DNA of 64,000 bases from CAYFZO01 sp965211995 (lineage in GTDB: Bacteria; Pseudomonadota; Gammaproteobacteria; Poriferisulfidales; Oxydemutatoraceae). A program made the position numbers and the translations under genes. The notes under the pieces are model-generated. The model was not told where the DNA came from. It saw only the letters and a list, made by a program, of their open reading frames with translations, and ran no database searches. Position 1 is the stretch's first letter. Every line of letters starts with the position of its first letter. The stretch spans positions 992,001 through 1,056,000 of the forward strand of contig OZ243040.1 in assembly GCA_965211995.1 (NCBI GenBank), read 5' to 3'. Of this stretch, positions 1-10,127 are shown in pieces.

Positions 1-19
1 GCGCCGTCCGCGGGTTCAT
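1..19 (-). CDS. Start of the gene downstream of serC (cut by window edge)
   Basis: An ATG on the minus strand at 19-17 overlaps the TGA of serC (ATGA overlap), and the frame stays open for the six codons left before the window edge. In gammaproteobacteria serC is commonly followed by pheA, so that is a guess from context only; too little sequence is present to identify the product. Confidence 0.3.
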
Positions 20-1149
20 CTTGCGGCCGCATAAGCCCGCATGAAATCGGCGAGTGCGCGGACGCCCGCCGCCGGCATCCCGTTGTACAGGCTCGCGCGG
101 ATGCCGCCGACCGCGCGGTGCCCGCGCAGGCCGAACAGCCCCTCGCGCTCGGCGCGTTCGAGAAAATCCCGCTCCAGCGCGGCGGGCTTGATCCGAAAAT
201 GCACGTTCACGCGCGAACGGTAGCGGCGCGCGACCGGGTTTGCATATATTTCCGCAGCGTCTATACACGCGTACAGGTGTTCCGCCCTTGCGAGACTGCG
301 CCGATACATCTCGCCCACGCCGCCTTCAAGTTCGATCCATGCAAGCATCAAACCGCATACGTACCACGCGAAAACCGGCGGCGTATTGTAGCGCGAACCG
401 GCTTGCGCGTGCACCGCGTAACTGTACAAGGTTGGCGTGAACGGCAACTCGGCGCCGAGCAAATCTTCGCGCACGACCACCAGCGTAACGCCGGCGATGC
501 CCGCGTTCTTCTGCGCGCCGGCGTAAACCACCCCGAAACGCCCGACGTCGAAAGGCCGGGTCAGGAAGTTCGAGGTCATGTCGGCGACCAGCGGACAGCC
601 GGTGGCGACGTGGTCCGCCGGCAACTCGAAGCCCGTCAGCGTCTCGTTGTCAACCAAATGGCAATACGCGGCACGCTCCGAAAACCGCCAGTCCGCGGGC
701 GGCGGCAACTCGAGTCCATCGCCCTCGCCGAGTCGCGCGACGACGTTGACCCGCCCGTAACGCCGCGCCTCGGCGATCGCGCACCGCGACCAGTGGCCGG
801 TGTCGAGGTAGTCGAACGGGCGTGCGCCGCGCGCGAGGTTCAGCGGCACCATCGCGTATTGCGCGCGCGCGCCGCCCGGCAAAAACAACACCGCGTAATG
901 CGACGGGATTTCGAGCAGGCGGCGCAGGGTTTGCTCGGCGCGTTCGGCGATTTGCGAGAACTCGTCGCCGCGGTGGCCGATCTCCAACAGCGGCACGCGC
1001 CCGCCCCGGTCGTCCCAGTCGTCTCGGATGCGTGCGTAAACCGCGCCGGGCAGCAGCGCAGGACCGGGTGAGAAGTTGTACAAATTCAGTTGAGGCTTAG
1101 GCCAAAAGTCCGGGGGCGGGCAACTGCCGCCGCGGCTCTCGCGGATCAA
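16..1149 (-). CDS. serC: Phosphoserine aminotransferase
   Basis: SerC makes O-phosphoserine from 3-phosphohydroxypyruvate and glutamate (serine biosynthesis; also 4-phosphohydroxythreonine for pyridoxal phosphate). The family N-terminus NFSPGPALLP is visible, and the PLP-lysine region reads VVYAGAQKNAGIAGVTLVVV, with the lysine in AQKN. The C-terminus has the family GGIRASLYNGMP motif. The start is uncertain: the open frame runs to a TTG at 1149, but this adds about 22 proline-rich residues; a TTG at 1083 placed just before YNFSPGP would give the usual length of about 355 residues. No clear Shine-Dalgarno is seen at either. It lies downstream of gyrA on the same strand, a common gammaproteobacterial order. 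Confidence 0.93.
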   Translation of the reverse strand: MIRESRGGSCPPPDFWPKPQLNLYNFSPGPALLPGAVYARIRDDWDDRGGRVPLLEIGHRGDEFSQIAERAEQTLRRLLEIPSHYAVLFLPGGARAQYAMVPLNLARGARPFDYLDTGHWSRCAIAEARRYGRVNVVARLGEGDGLELPPPADWRFSERAAYCHLVDNETLTGFELPADHVATGCPLVADMTSNFLTRPFDVGRFGVVYAGAQKNAGIAGVTLVVVREDLLGAELPFTPTLYSYAVHAQAGSRYNTPPVFAWYVCGLMLAWIELEGGVGEMYRRSLARAEHLYACIDAAEIYANPVARRYRSRVNVHFRIKPAALERDFLERAEREGLFGLRGHRAVGGIRASLYNGMPAAGVRALADFMRAYAAAR

Positions 1150-1511
1150 AGACGGTGGCTGTGCCGGTTTTTATGGTGTGCTCAGGTTCACTTCCACCAC
1201 CGACACCGCGCCGATCGCGGTAACGGTGTTCCTTATTATCCCTCGCGGCACCTCCGCCATCCGCGGCACCGACCGCGCCCCGGCTGTCCGCCCGCCCGCC
1301 GGGGGAGTGTGCGGCTGAATTCCCACCACGAGCGCCACAGTTGCAGCGCCGCCGACACAAGGCCGGCATCCACCCCGGCGCCTGAGCCAATTGCATCGAG
1401 CCACCAGCCGGAACTTGTTCCAAGGTCTGCGTTCCCGGGGTCGGGCGGCCCGGCAGGCGCCCTTGGCCCCGCCCGCCGGGGGATCTGCCCTTGCAGGCAG
1501 GCTGAGCCGGC
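1150..1511. other. gyrA-serC spacer, no convincing gene
   Basis: This 360-bp GC-rich spacer has only low-complexity open frames rich in Pro, Arg and Ala. A CCGCCCGCCGGGGGA motif occurs twice (near 1291 and 1476), suggesting an old small duplication. I see no terminator or RNA gene. Confidence 0.4.
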
Positions 1512-4172
<2,661 letters not shown>

Positions 4173-4391
4173 CGATCAAATTTCCCGGGAATCTTAAAAT
4201 AGGCACGCCTGAAGCAAAGTTTCAGGCCGCGTTCGGGGGCGAAAAACCGCCTTGAAAACGTTTGGATTTTATCACAGAACCGCCTGTCCCGCCGCCGCGG
4301 CGGCGCGGCCGACGCTCCGCCGCCATACGCATCCCCGAGCGGACTTTGAAACGCATGACTCGCCCGCGCCGGCGGCTGCGGACAATTCCCC

Positions 4392-4397
4392 TATAAT
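4392..4397 (+). promoter_or_regulatory. Candidate -10 box of ubiG
   Basis: A perfect TATAAT ends six bases before the ubiG ATG. A start about 6-7 bases downstream of the -10 box would put the transcript 5' end at or beside the ATG, so the message may be leaderless. No good TTGACA is seen about 17 bp upstream, so the call rests on the -10 alone. Confidence 0.5.
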
Positions 4398-4403
4398 TCA
4401 CCG

Positions 4404-5114
4404 ATGACCGCGTCTTACGATAACTTTTCAGAAGACGAATTACGCAAGTTCGAGTCCGCCGCGCACCGCTGGTGGGACCCGCACGGCGACTTCAAACCGC
4501 TGCACGAAATCAATCCTCTGCGCCTCGGATACATCGCAGCGCGCACGCGGATCGCCGGCAAATACGCGCTGGACGTCGGCTGCGGCGGGGGATTGCTGTG
4601 CGAAGCGATGACCCGCCGCGGCGCACAAGTAACGGGCATAGACCTCGGCGAAACCGCGCTCAGCGTCGCGCGCCTGCATCTGCGCGAATCAAGCCTGCAC
4701 GTGAACTACCGGCGGTGCACCGCCGAGGCGCTTGCCGACACCGACGCCGGGCGCTACGACGTCGTCACCTGCCTCGAAATGCTCGAGCACGTCCCCGACC
4801 CCGCGGCCGTCGTCGCCGCGTGCGCACAACTCGCCAAAGGCGGCGGCGACGTGTTCTTTTCGACCATCAACCGCAACCCGAAGTCGTACCTGTTCGCGGT
4901 CATCGGCGCCGAATACGTGCTGCGCCTGCTGCCCAAGGGCACGCACGACTACCGCAAACTGATCAAGCCGTCGGAACTCGCGCGCGCGGCGCGCGCCGCC
5001 GGACTTGAACTGCAAGACCTGACCGGCCTCACCTACCGTCCGCTGTCGCGCACTTACGCGCTGACCCGCGACGTCGGCGTCAACTACCTCGCGCACTTTC
5101 GCAAGCCGCTGTGA
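4404..5114 (+). CDS. ubiG: Ubiquinone biosynthesis O-methyltransferase
   Basis: UbiG carries out both SAM-dependent O-methylations in ubiquinone synthesis (2-polyprenyl-6-hydroxyphenol and 3-demethylubiquinol). The 236-residue product begins with the family FSEDELRKFESAAHRWWDP motif, followed by the SAM-binding motif ALDVGCGGGLLCEAM near residue 52. The middle has CLEMLEHVPDP (motif II) and the C-terminal part THDYRKLIKPSEL, all typical of UbiG. It is divergent from gyrA as in E. coli. There is no Shine-Dalgarno before the ATG, and the -10 box is directly upstream. The stop overlaps a GTG that begins a duplicated, chimeric ORF before gph. Confidence 0.97.
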   Translation: MTASYDNFSEDELRKFESAAHRWWDPHGDFKPLHEINPLRLGYIAARTRIAGKYALDVGCGGGLLCEAMTRRGAQVTGIDLGETALSVARLHLRESSLHVNYRRCTAEALADTDAGRYDVVTCLEMLEHVPDPAAVVAACAQLAKGGGDVFFSTINRNPKSYLFAVIGAEYVLRLLPKGTHDYRKLIKPSELARAARAAGLELQDLTGLTYRPLSRTYALTRDVGVNYLAHFRKPL

Positions 5115-5352
5115 CAACCTCAGCCGTATTGTTCGACCTCGCCGGCACCGCACCGGATCTCGGCGACGCCCTGAACCGCCTGCTCGCAGAGGAAGGCCGC
5201 ACCGCGCTGACCCGCAACCTCGGCGTCAACTGCCTCGCGCACTTTCGCAAGCCTTTGTGAAAGCCTCCGCAAAAGTCCCCGCGAAGGCGGTCCTGTTCGA
5301 CCTCGACGGCACGCTCGCCGACACCGCACCGGATCTCGGCGACGCCCTGAAC
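5061..5352 (+). repeat. 146-bp tandem duplication of the ubiG/gph junction
   Basis: Two copies (5061-5206 and 5207-5352) each contain the last part of ubiG (encoding LTRxxGVNxLAHFRKPL and stop) followed by the first part of gph (VLFDL...TAPDLGDALNRLLAEEGR). The 5' copy carries the genuine ubiG end and the 3' copy the genuine gph start. The copies have diverged by scattered substitutions, and the inner copy has lost bases within the LDGTLADTAP stretch. Confidence 0.9.
5111..5260 (+). CDS. Chimeric mini-ORF: Gph head fused to UbiG tail
   Basis: A 49-codon frame lies inside the duplicated ubiG/gph junction. It starts at a GTG that overlaps the ubiG stop (GTGA) and ends at a TGA that overlaps the gph GTG start in the same way. 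It encodes VTTSAVLFDLAGTAPDLG and ends in LAHFRKPL, so the first half copies the phosphatase N-terminus (with the catalytic DLDGT changed to DLAGT) and the second half the UbiG C-terminus. It should have no enzymatic function. It may serve only to keep ribosomes moving from ubiG to gph. Whether it is translated is unknown. Confidence 0.45.
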   Translation: MTTSAVLFDLAGTAPDLGDALNRLLAEEGRTALTRNLGVNCLAHFRKPL

Positions 5353-5946
5353 CGCCTGCTCGCAGAGGAAGGCCGCCCGCCGCTGCCGACTGAAGAGATA
5401 CGCAAGCACGCCTCGTTCGGCGCCGCAGGTTTGGTCGCTTGCGGCTTCGGGGAATTGGCGGACGGCGAAAGACGGCGCCTGACGGAGCGTTTTCTGGCGC
5501 TCTATGCACAAAACCTGTGCGTCCGAACGCGGCTGTTTCCCGGCGCTGAAAAAACGCTTGGAACGCTGGCTGAACGCGGGATCGCATGGGGCGTCGTAAC
5601 CAACAAAAGCCGGTGCTTTGCGGAACCCATACTGCGAAAACTCGGCCTGCACGACGCAGCGCGCTGCCTGGTTTACGGCGACACGGCACCACACAAAAAG
5701 CCCGCGCCGGACCTGCTGCTGCTCGCCGCAAAAGAGCTGAGGCTGGAGCCTGCGGACTGTCTCTATATCGGCGACAGCCAACGCGACGTTATCGCGGCAA
5801 AAGCGGCGAACATGCCGGTGCTGGCGGTCGCTTACGGTTATGAATCGCGGGACGCCGACATCGCTGCCTGGGGTTGCGACGGCGTGGTTAACAGCCTCAG
5901 TGATATTACGAAGATATGTGAAATTAAAGCACCCGAAGTTCCATAA
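5257..5946 (+). CDS. gph: Phosphoglycolate phosphatase (HAD family)
   Basis: Gph removes phosphate from 2-phosphoglycolate, formed during repair of oxidised DNA ends or by Rubisco oxygenation. HAD motif I is FDLDGTLADT near residue 13; motif II is the GVVTNKSR stretch; motif III lysine is in HKKPAPDLL and motif IV is YIGDSQRDVIAAKAAN. The length (229 residues) is normal for Gph or the closely related MupP-type phosphatases beside ubiG in gammaproteobacteria. The start is a GTG overlapping the stop of the duplicated mini-ORF, so expression probably depends on translational coupling. The last dozen residues (ITKICEIKAPEVP) are unlike the family and run into AT-rich sequence, so the true C-terminus may have been replaced. 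Confidence 0.9.
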   Translation: MKASAKVPAKAVLFDLDGTLADTAPDLGDALNRLLAEEGRPPLPTEEIRKHASFGAAGLVACGFGELADGERRRLTERFLALYAQNLCVRTRLFPGAEKTLGTLAERGIAWGVVTNKSRCFAEPILRKLGLHDAARCLVYGDTAPHKKPAPDLLLLAAKELRLEPADCLYIGDSQRDVIAAKAANMPVLAVAYGYESRDADIAAWGCDGVVNSLSDITKICEIKAPEVP

Positions 5947-6029
5947 CTCCATCACCTAAAGCGTAAGTCTTTTTCACTCGAAAAATTAAAGAGAGAAAAG
6001 TTATAAAAAGAAGCAATCGTTATTACTTT

Positions 6030-6203
6030 CTACCGCAGTGCCTCTAATTGACATGAATATGTCCAAAAATCCCAGCTTCCATTAGCAACATGTGCACGGA
6101 CTTGTACAACAGTATCACTGGAATCCGCTATCTCCCCCTTAAGCCGACAACCTGCTGGACATGACACAGATGTTTTTTTGCAACACTGTCGCCGACAGGT
6201 CAT
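6030..6203 (-). CDS. Small cysteine-rich ORF, probably a fragment
   Basis: The 57-residue frame begins MTCRRQCCKKTSVSC and ends WTYSCQLEALR, with five cysteines near the N-terminus and one near the C-terminus. I do not recognise it. It sits in an AT-rich 280-bp stretch between gph and the IS3 element, right against the element's end, so it may be the 3' end of a gene cut by the insertion. There is no clear ribosome-binding site. The rest of the 5947-6223 gap shows nothing else. Confidence 0.25.
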   Translation of the reverse strand: MTCRRQCCKKTSVSCPAGCRLKGEIADSSDTVVQVRAHVANGSWDFWTYSCQLEALR

Positions 6204-6279
6204 GTGGAGATAAAACTGGCTTTACCCCGTTTTAACGGACACCGGTTTAGACTGAGGCCTCCTGCTGTTCATACACGGC

Positions 6280-7090
6280 GGGCGGCGTGTAATTGACGGC
6301 GGAATGCCGGCGCCGCTGATTATAAAAGACCTCGATCTACTCGAACACCGAAGTCCTTGCCTGCTCGCGGGTTGCATAGCGTTCAGAGTGCACCAACTCC
6401 CGCTTCAGGGGGGCGAAGAAGCTCTCCATCACCGCATTGTCGTGGCAGTTGCCGCGGCGCGACATCGAACAGGTGATGCCGTTGGACTCAAGCAGCCGCC
6501 GATAGTCGTGCGAGGCCTACTGACTGCCGCGGTCGGAGTGCGGCAGCAGTCCCTCGACTTTGCCGCGCCGCCACAGCGCCATCCTCAAGGCCTCGCCCGT
6601 CAGTTGCCGCGTCATGCGCTTCGCCATCGCCCAGCCCACCACTGCCCGTGAATACAACTCGAGCACCACGGCCAGATACAGCCAGCCTTCGGCGGTTTTC
6701 AGCTAAGTGATGTCCGACACCCAACGCTGATTGGGCGCGGCGACGGTGAACCGCCGGGCGAGGAGATTCCCGGCCACCGGCAACTGAGGCCCGGAGTCGG
6801 TAGTGGTCTTGAATCTGCGCACGGTCCTGGCCTGTATGCCGTTGGTCCGCATTGGGCCACGCGGTGTCTGCCGCAATACTCCCCGTCAGCCCGCAAATCC
6901 GCATGAATGCGCGGTGCGCCGCAGGTCTTGCGACTGGCTTGGTGGAACGCACGTATCTTGACCGGCAGGCGGTGATTCTCACACGTGCGCCGGCTCGGTC
7001 GGCGCACGCGCCAGTCGTAGTAGCCGCTGCGTGAAACGTGCAGCACCCGGCACCACACAACCACCGGATAAAACGCCTTCTCCGCATGGA
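6280..7090 (-). pseudogene. IS3 transposase OrfB, degraded
   Basis: Read across frames, the minus strand encodes a standard IS3 integrase core: HQASRKTCGAPRIHADL near the N-terminus, then NQRWVSDIT, LKTAEGWLYLAVVLEL, HSDRGSQ and NCHDNAVMESFF, ending in YNQRRRHSAVNYTPP. At least three stop codons break it: a TAG in place of the Trp after SDIT, a TAG in place of Tyr after RGSQ, and a TAG in place of Tyr after TSVFE. The last is shared with copy 2, so it predates their separation. There are also frame changes between the N-terminal and core parts. It cannot make active transposase. Confidence 0.85.
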
Positions 7091-7102
7091 TGAAATGGTA
7101 TC

Positions 7103-7381
7103 TTACGACCGTTCCCTTGCGCAGAAGGCCGTCGCTTTTTTCAGGATTTCACGCTCCATTCTCAAGCGCTCATTCTCCTTGCGCAGTTTCCGGTTTGCCT
7201 CCTGAACGGAAAAGGAAACCAAGGGGTTGCCGCAGCCCTGCGACTGCTTGAGCCGGCGGCTCAGAGAAGTCTGTGAGATTCCCGGTTCCCGGGCAATCTG
7301 ACTGGCGCTTCTGCCGCTGCGGCGCACCCGTTCGACGGCTTCGTGCTTGAATTCAAGGTTGAATTTTCTTCGGTTTTTCAT
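7103..7381 (-). CDS. IS3 transposase OrfA
   Basis: The 92-residue frame starts MKNRRKFNLEFKHEAVERV and continues with SASQIAREPGISQTSLSRRL, the helix-turn-helix that binds the element ends. A leucine-zipper stretch (ANRKLRKENERLRMEREILKKA) ends the protein, as in most IS3 OrfA proteins. The frame is intact, but its partner orfB is dead, so the protein could at most act as an inhibitor or DNA-binding remnant. In IS3 elements OrfAB is normally made by programmed -1 frameshifting near the end of orfA. Confidence 0.85.
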   Translation of the reverse strand: MKNRRKFNLEFKHEAVERVRRSGRSASQIAREPGISQTSLSRRLKQSQGCGNPLVSFSVQEANRKLRKENERLRMEREILKKATAFCARERS

Positions 7382-7433
7382 CAGACACCTCCTAATGGTG
7401 TGTATTATGCTTAAAAAGTGTCCGAAAAATCAG

Positions 7434-7704
7434 GGCAAGGCCAGAGCTTCCTTGAGTGGCTCAACTAAATTTGTAATGGATTCCTGACGCTGTTGAAAGT
7501 CGACCCGAGATTGATGCTGCAAGTGTTTCGAAGTGTTCAGAAACGTCTCACTGATGTCTTTCTGAAACTTCGCAGACAATGCTTCGATCTGCATATTGAC
7601 TGCCTCGGTATCCACCGAATGTTGCTTTTCCAAAAGTACACCGCTAGATCACCAACTAGACCACCAATAACAGCACCAACAATCAATGTTAATAAAATTT
7701 CCAT
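7434..7704 (-). pseudogene. RmuC-type N-terminal fragment, cut by IS3
   Basis: From the ATG at 7704 the minus strand encodes MEILLTLIVGAVIGGLVG, a membrane anchor. After a frame change near 7645 it encodes EKQHSVDTEAVNMQ, KFQKDISETFLNTSKHLQ and QESITNLVEPLKEAL, the coiled-coil and SxxPLxExL region that precedes the nuclease-like domain in RmuC. The frame then runs straight into the IS3 end and stops. The remaining RmuC domain is absent from the other side of the element. It differs in sequence from the intact rmuC at 7806-8918, so it is a second, lost RmuC paralogue and not a duplicate of that gene. Confidence 0.6.
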
Positions 7705-7744
7705 GTGATTATGCCTGCCGTTTTTTGGCTTTTGTTTTTCTCCC

Positions 7745-7800
7745 GATCAGCACTTATCACTCGTGAGCAATCGGCTTGTCAGTGAACAGGTAGTCCTTCA
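7745..7800 (+). repeat. Copy of the encapsulated-ferritin gene 3' end
   Basis: This stretch closely matches 9727-9781, the last codons of the ferritin-like gene (the minus-strand segment encoding DYLFTDKPIAHE) plus about 15 bases beyond its stop. It carries several substitutions and no complete gene. The two direct copies bracket the rmuC and mazEF block. Confidence 0.8.
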
Positions 7801-7805
7801 GTCAG

Positions 7806-8918
7806 TTATTCTGACAACAAATTTTGCTCTTCACCCTCTTCCAGCAGTTCAAGACTTGTAATTTTCTCGCCGCGTGAGCAAATTTTACGGTTCGAGGTTT
7901 CAATCTGTTCAATATCCTTATTAGCCTGATCAAAATGAGAGCGCAACTTTTCAACACGCTCGTTCAGCCGCGAAACATCTGCCAGCAGTATATGCACTTC
8001 TTTTTGGATCAGCCCGGCCTGCTCGCGCATTTTCACGTCTCGCATAATAGCGCGCACCGTATTCAACACCAGTGACATTGTATTGGGAGAGACGGGATAT
8101 ACCCGCAAGGCACGGCATTTATCAACTATCTCAGGCAAACGTAAGTGCAACTCGTAAAACACGCTTTCAGACGGCAGAAACATTAAAGCGGCATCAGCTG
8201 TTTCACCTGGGAGAATATATTTGTTTGCAATATCCTGTGCATGTTTCAGCGCGTCCTTGCCCAGTTGCGCGAGTGCTATTTCCTTATGTTCCGTGTCACT
8301 TTCAGAAGCATGCAAACGCCTGAAGGCTTCCAGGGGAAATTTGCTGTCCACCACCATCGAACCGGGCGGATTCGGCAGGCGAATCAGGCAATCGGCGCGT
8401 TTACCATTGGATAATGTATGTTGCAGGCTAAATGCACTTTCCGGCAAGACATCCGTGACAATATTTTCAAGTTGGATTTCCCCAAATACACCACGGGCTT
8501 GTTTGTTATCCAAAATATGCTGCAACTCCACCACCTGCCCTGAAAGAGCGGTGATTCTTTGCTGTGCCTGGTCGATGATGGAGAGACGTTCGCCCAAATC
8601 GCCCAGGGTTTTTGAGGTTTTTTCGCCGCTTTCCTTCAAATTTTGAGTGATATTTCTGGAAATTGCGTCCAACCGGACGGACAAGGTGCGATTAAATTCC
8701 CCGCGTGCGGTTTCTTGCGCTGCGGAGAAGCTGGTGATGCTACCGCCCAATTCGGCTTGCCGCCGATTGATTTCGGACAGAGTTTGCTGAAGTTGATCGA
8801 CCTGCTCCGTCCGGTTAGCATCTTTCTGATGACCTTTAAGATACATTCCGATAACCAGCCCCAAGACCAGCGCCAAGACCAGCGCCAAAACAAGAAAAAT
8901 AAGCGTCATAGTATCCAT
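7806..8918 (-). CDS. rmuC: DNA recombination protein RmuC
   Basis: RmuC proteins limit recombination between inverted repeats and contain a fold related to restriction endonucleases; their biochemical activity is poorly known. The 370-residue product begins with a single membrane helix (FLVLALVLALVLGLVIGMYL), then a long coiled coil to about residue 120. The RmuC domain follows: GVFGEIQLENIV, ADCLIRLPNPPGSMVVDSKF, KYILPGETADAALMFLPSE and a C-terminal helix bundle. E. coli RmuC is longer (475 residues), so this is a short version. GC content is lower than in the flanking core genes. It shares an accessory patch with mazEF and lies between direct repeats of the ferritin 3' end, suggesting acquisition as a block. 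Confidence 0.92.
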   Translation of the reverse strand: MDTMTLIFLVLALVLALVLGLVIGMYLKGHQKDANRTEQVDQLQQTLSEINRRQAELGGSITSFSAAQETARGEFNRTLSVRLDAISRNITQNLKESGEKTSKTLGDLGERLSIIDQAQQRITALSGQVVELQHILDNKQARGVFGEIQLENIVTDVLPESAFSLQHTLSNGKRADCLIRLPNPPGSMVVDSKFPLEAFRRLHASESDTEHKEIALAQLGKDALKHAQDIANKYILPGETADAALMFLPSESVFYELHLRLPEIVDKCRALRVYPVSPNTMSLVLNTVRAIMRDVKMREQAGLIQKEVHILLADVSRLNERVEKLRSHFDQANKDIEQIETSNRKICSRGEKITSLELLEEGEEQNLLSE

Positions 8919-8982
8919 TATGAGTTAAATGATCCGCGAGTAAAGCCTTGCCGTGCCAACTCTTGACGCACCTCTGGCAAAT

Positions 8983-9309
8983 TCAATATTGAAACATCTC
9001 GGACAGCAGACTCGAGACCTTTTGAGCCCGGCTGACCGACAATTTGCCGATCTTTCTAATCAGCCTGCTTTTGTCAACGGTTCTGATCTGATCGAGCAGT
9101 ATCAAACCGTTTTCCCCTTCAAATTTTATTTTTACCCGAAATATAAAACCAAAGCCTTTGGTCGTCATGGGAGCAATGATAACCCTCCCCATGTCGTTTA
9201 TTTCATCCGGAGAGACAACAACAGCCGGTCTGGTTTTGCGGATCTCGGATCCCACCGCCGGGTTAAGTTTGACGAGAAAAACATCAAACCGCTCGACTTG
9301 GATCACCAT
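8983..9309 (-). CDS. mazF: PemK/MazF-family mRNA interferase toxin
   Basis: MazF toxins cut mRNA at short sequence motifs when their antitoxin is lost. The product (108 residues) has the N-terminal FDVFLVKLNPAVGSEIRKTRPAVVVS, the fold's first strands, with the conserved Pro-Thr/Arg-Pro region, and RVIIAPMTTK in the middle. The C-terminal LLDQIRTVDKSRL carries the conserved Asp-Gln-Ile-Arg. The ATG at 9309 overlaps the TGA of the upstream antitoxin (ATGGTGA), so the pair is translationally coupled. The pair lies between rmuC and the ferritin-like gene and looks intact. Confidence 0.92.
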   Translation of the reverse strand: MVIQVERFDVFLVKLNPAVGSEIRKTRPAVVVSPDEINDMGRVIIAPMTTKGFGFIFRVKIKFEGENGLILLDQIRTVDKSRLIRKIGKLSVSRAQKVSSLLSEMFQY

Positions 9310-9566
9310 TCCCAATCTTCCGCATCCGGGTCTTCGTCCAACAATTCCTCGACAACGCCTTCATCTTTCTGACTTCCGTGCCTAGACAACACCCTGTTGA
9401 TCTGCTCTTGCCAATGCTCTCTTGGGCGTCTGGCAACAGGTTTGAGCAACAAACCGTCATCGACCACTTCAAATTCTATTTCCCGGCTCTCGAGGCGCGC
9501 TTGCCGAATAATCGGTTTGGGAATCCTGACACCTTGAGAGTTGCCAATTTTAATGAGCGTGCCCAT
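9303..9566 (-). CDS. mazE: MazE/AbrB-type antitoxin
   Basis: The antitoxin should bind and neutralise the MazF protein encoded just downstream and autoregulate the operon. The N-terminus MGTLIKIGNSQGVRIPKPII is the swapped-hairpin AbrB DNA-binding fold (the GNSxGxRIP motif). The C-terminal half is acidic (EELLDEDPDAEDWEW), typical of the toxin-binding tail. I chose the ATG at 9566 because it sits directly before the AbrB motif; an upstream start at 9581 would add MAQCL. Its stop overlaps the toxin start. It precedes the toxin, as usual in mazEF. Confidence 0.9.
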   Translation of the reverse strand: MGTLIKIGNSQGVRIPKPIIRQARLESREIEFEVVDDGLLLKPVARRPREHWQEQINRVLSRHGSQKDEGVVEELLDEDPDAEDWEW

Positions 9567-9737
9567 AAGACATTGCGCCAAAGCCGATGAAAAAAGTAAT
9601 TATAATGTAATAACATCTAAAGTCAATTCCCCGGTGCGGCGCCAACACATTCCGGCTTTTTGGAAACTGCGCGGCTGTGTAGAACCGGAGAATATGCTGT
9701 GCCTGTACTACTTCAGAGGGCGACATAGATCATCGCT

Positions 9738-10025
9738 TTACTCGTGCGCAATCGGTTTGTCGGTGAACAGGTAGTCCTTCAATTCCTTGTCAAAAGCCGG
9801 GTCGCGCCTGCGGATCCACTCGAGCACCATTGCGGCGTGCTCCTTTTCCTCGTCGCGGTTGTGCTCGAGGATCGCTCTCAACTCGGGGTCCCTGCAGGCG
9901 TTGACGCGCTGGTTGTACCAGTCCACCGCCTCGAGTTCCTCCATCAGCGAAGCGACCGCACGGTGCATGTCGCGGGTTTCGTTGGACAGTTCCTGTATCG
10001 GCTCGTGATAGTTTTCGTTGGCCAT
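9738..10025 (-). CDS. Encapsulated-ferritin-like (EncFtn) protein without encapsulin
   Basis: EncFtn proteins form a decamer of two-helix subunits with an iron ferroxidase centre at the dimer interface and normally act inside an encapsulin shell. The 95-residue product matches the family closely: HRAVASLMEELEAVDWYNQR, then NRDEEKEHAAMVLEWIRR and a C-terminal YLFTDKPI. The ferroxidase residues are present (Glu30, Glu60, His63 here). It ends right after KPIAHE, with no C-terminal tail that would serve as the encapsulin-loading peptide, and no encapsulin gene is adjacent. A strong GAGGAGG site precedes the ATG. The 3' end is duplicated at 7745-7800. Confidence 0.9.
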   Translation of the reverse strand: MANENYHEPIQELSNETRDMHRAVASLMEELEAVDWYNQRVNACRDPELRAILEHNRDEEKEHAAMVLEWIRRRDPAFDKELKDYLFTDKPIAHE

Positions 10026-10127
10026 GGTTTCCTCCTCTTTTTCGGATTCGCTTCGGGCAAGGGGCGAAATATAGCAGAAAAGGCAGCCGGCCCCGGGGCC
10101 AACGCCGGGATCGCGCGTGTGCGCGAA

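Larger units (their letters stand above)
6224..7433 (-). mobile_element. IS3-family element, inactive (copy 1)
   Basis: An element of about 1.2 kb is bounded by imperfect inverted ends: CCCCGTTTTAACGGACACC at the left and, reading inward on the other strand, CCCTGATTTTTCGGACAC at the right. It has the IS3 layout of a short orfA (7103-7381) and a longer orfB with a DDE integrase core. orfB is broken by several in-frame stops and frame changes. A truncated second copy lies at 54295-54828. The right end has cut into an rmuC-like gene. Confidence 0.85.

Noticed and set aside
118..1071. Long plus-strand frame opposite serC
   Set aside because: It is the high-GC shadow of serC; the serC frame has clear family motifs and the plus frame has none.
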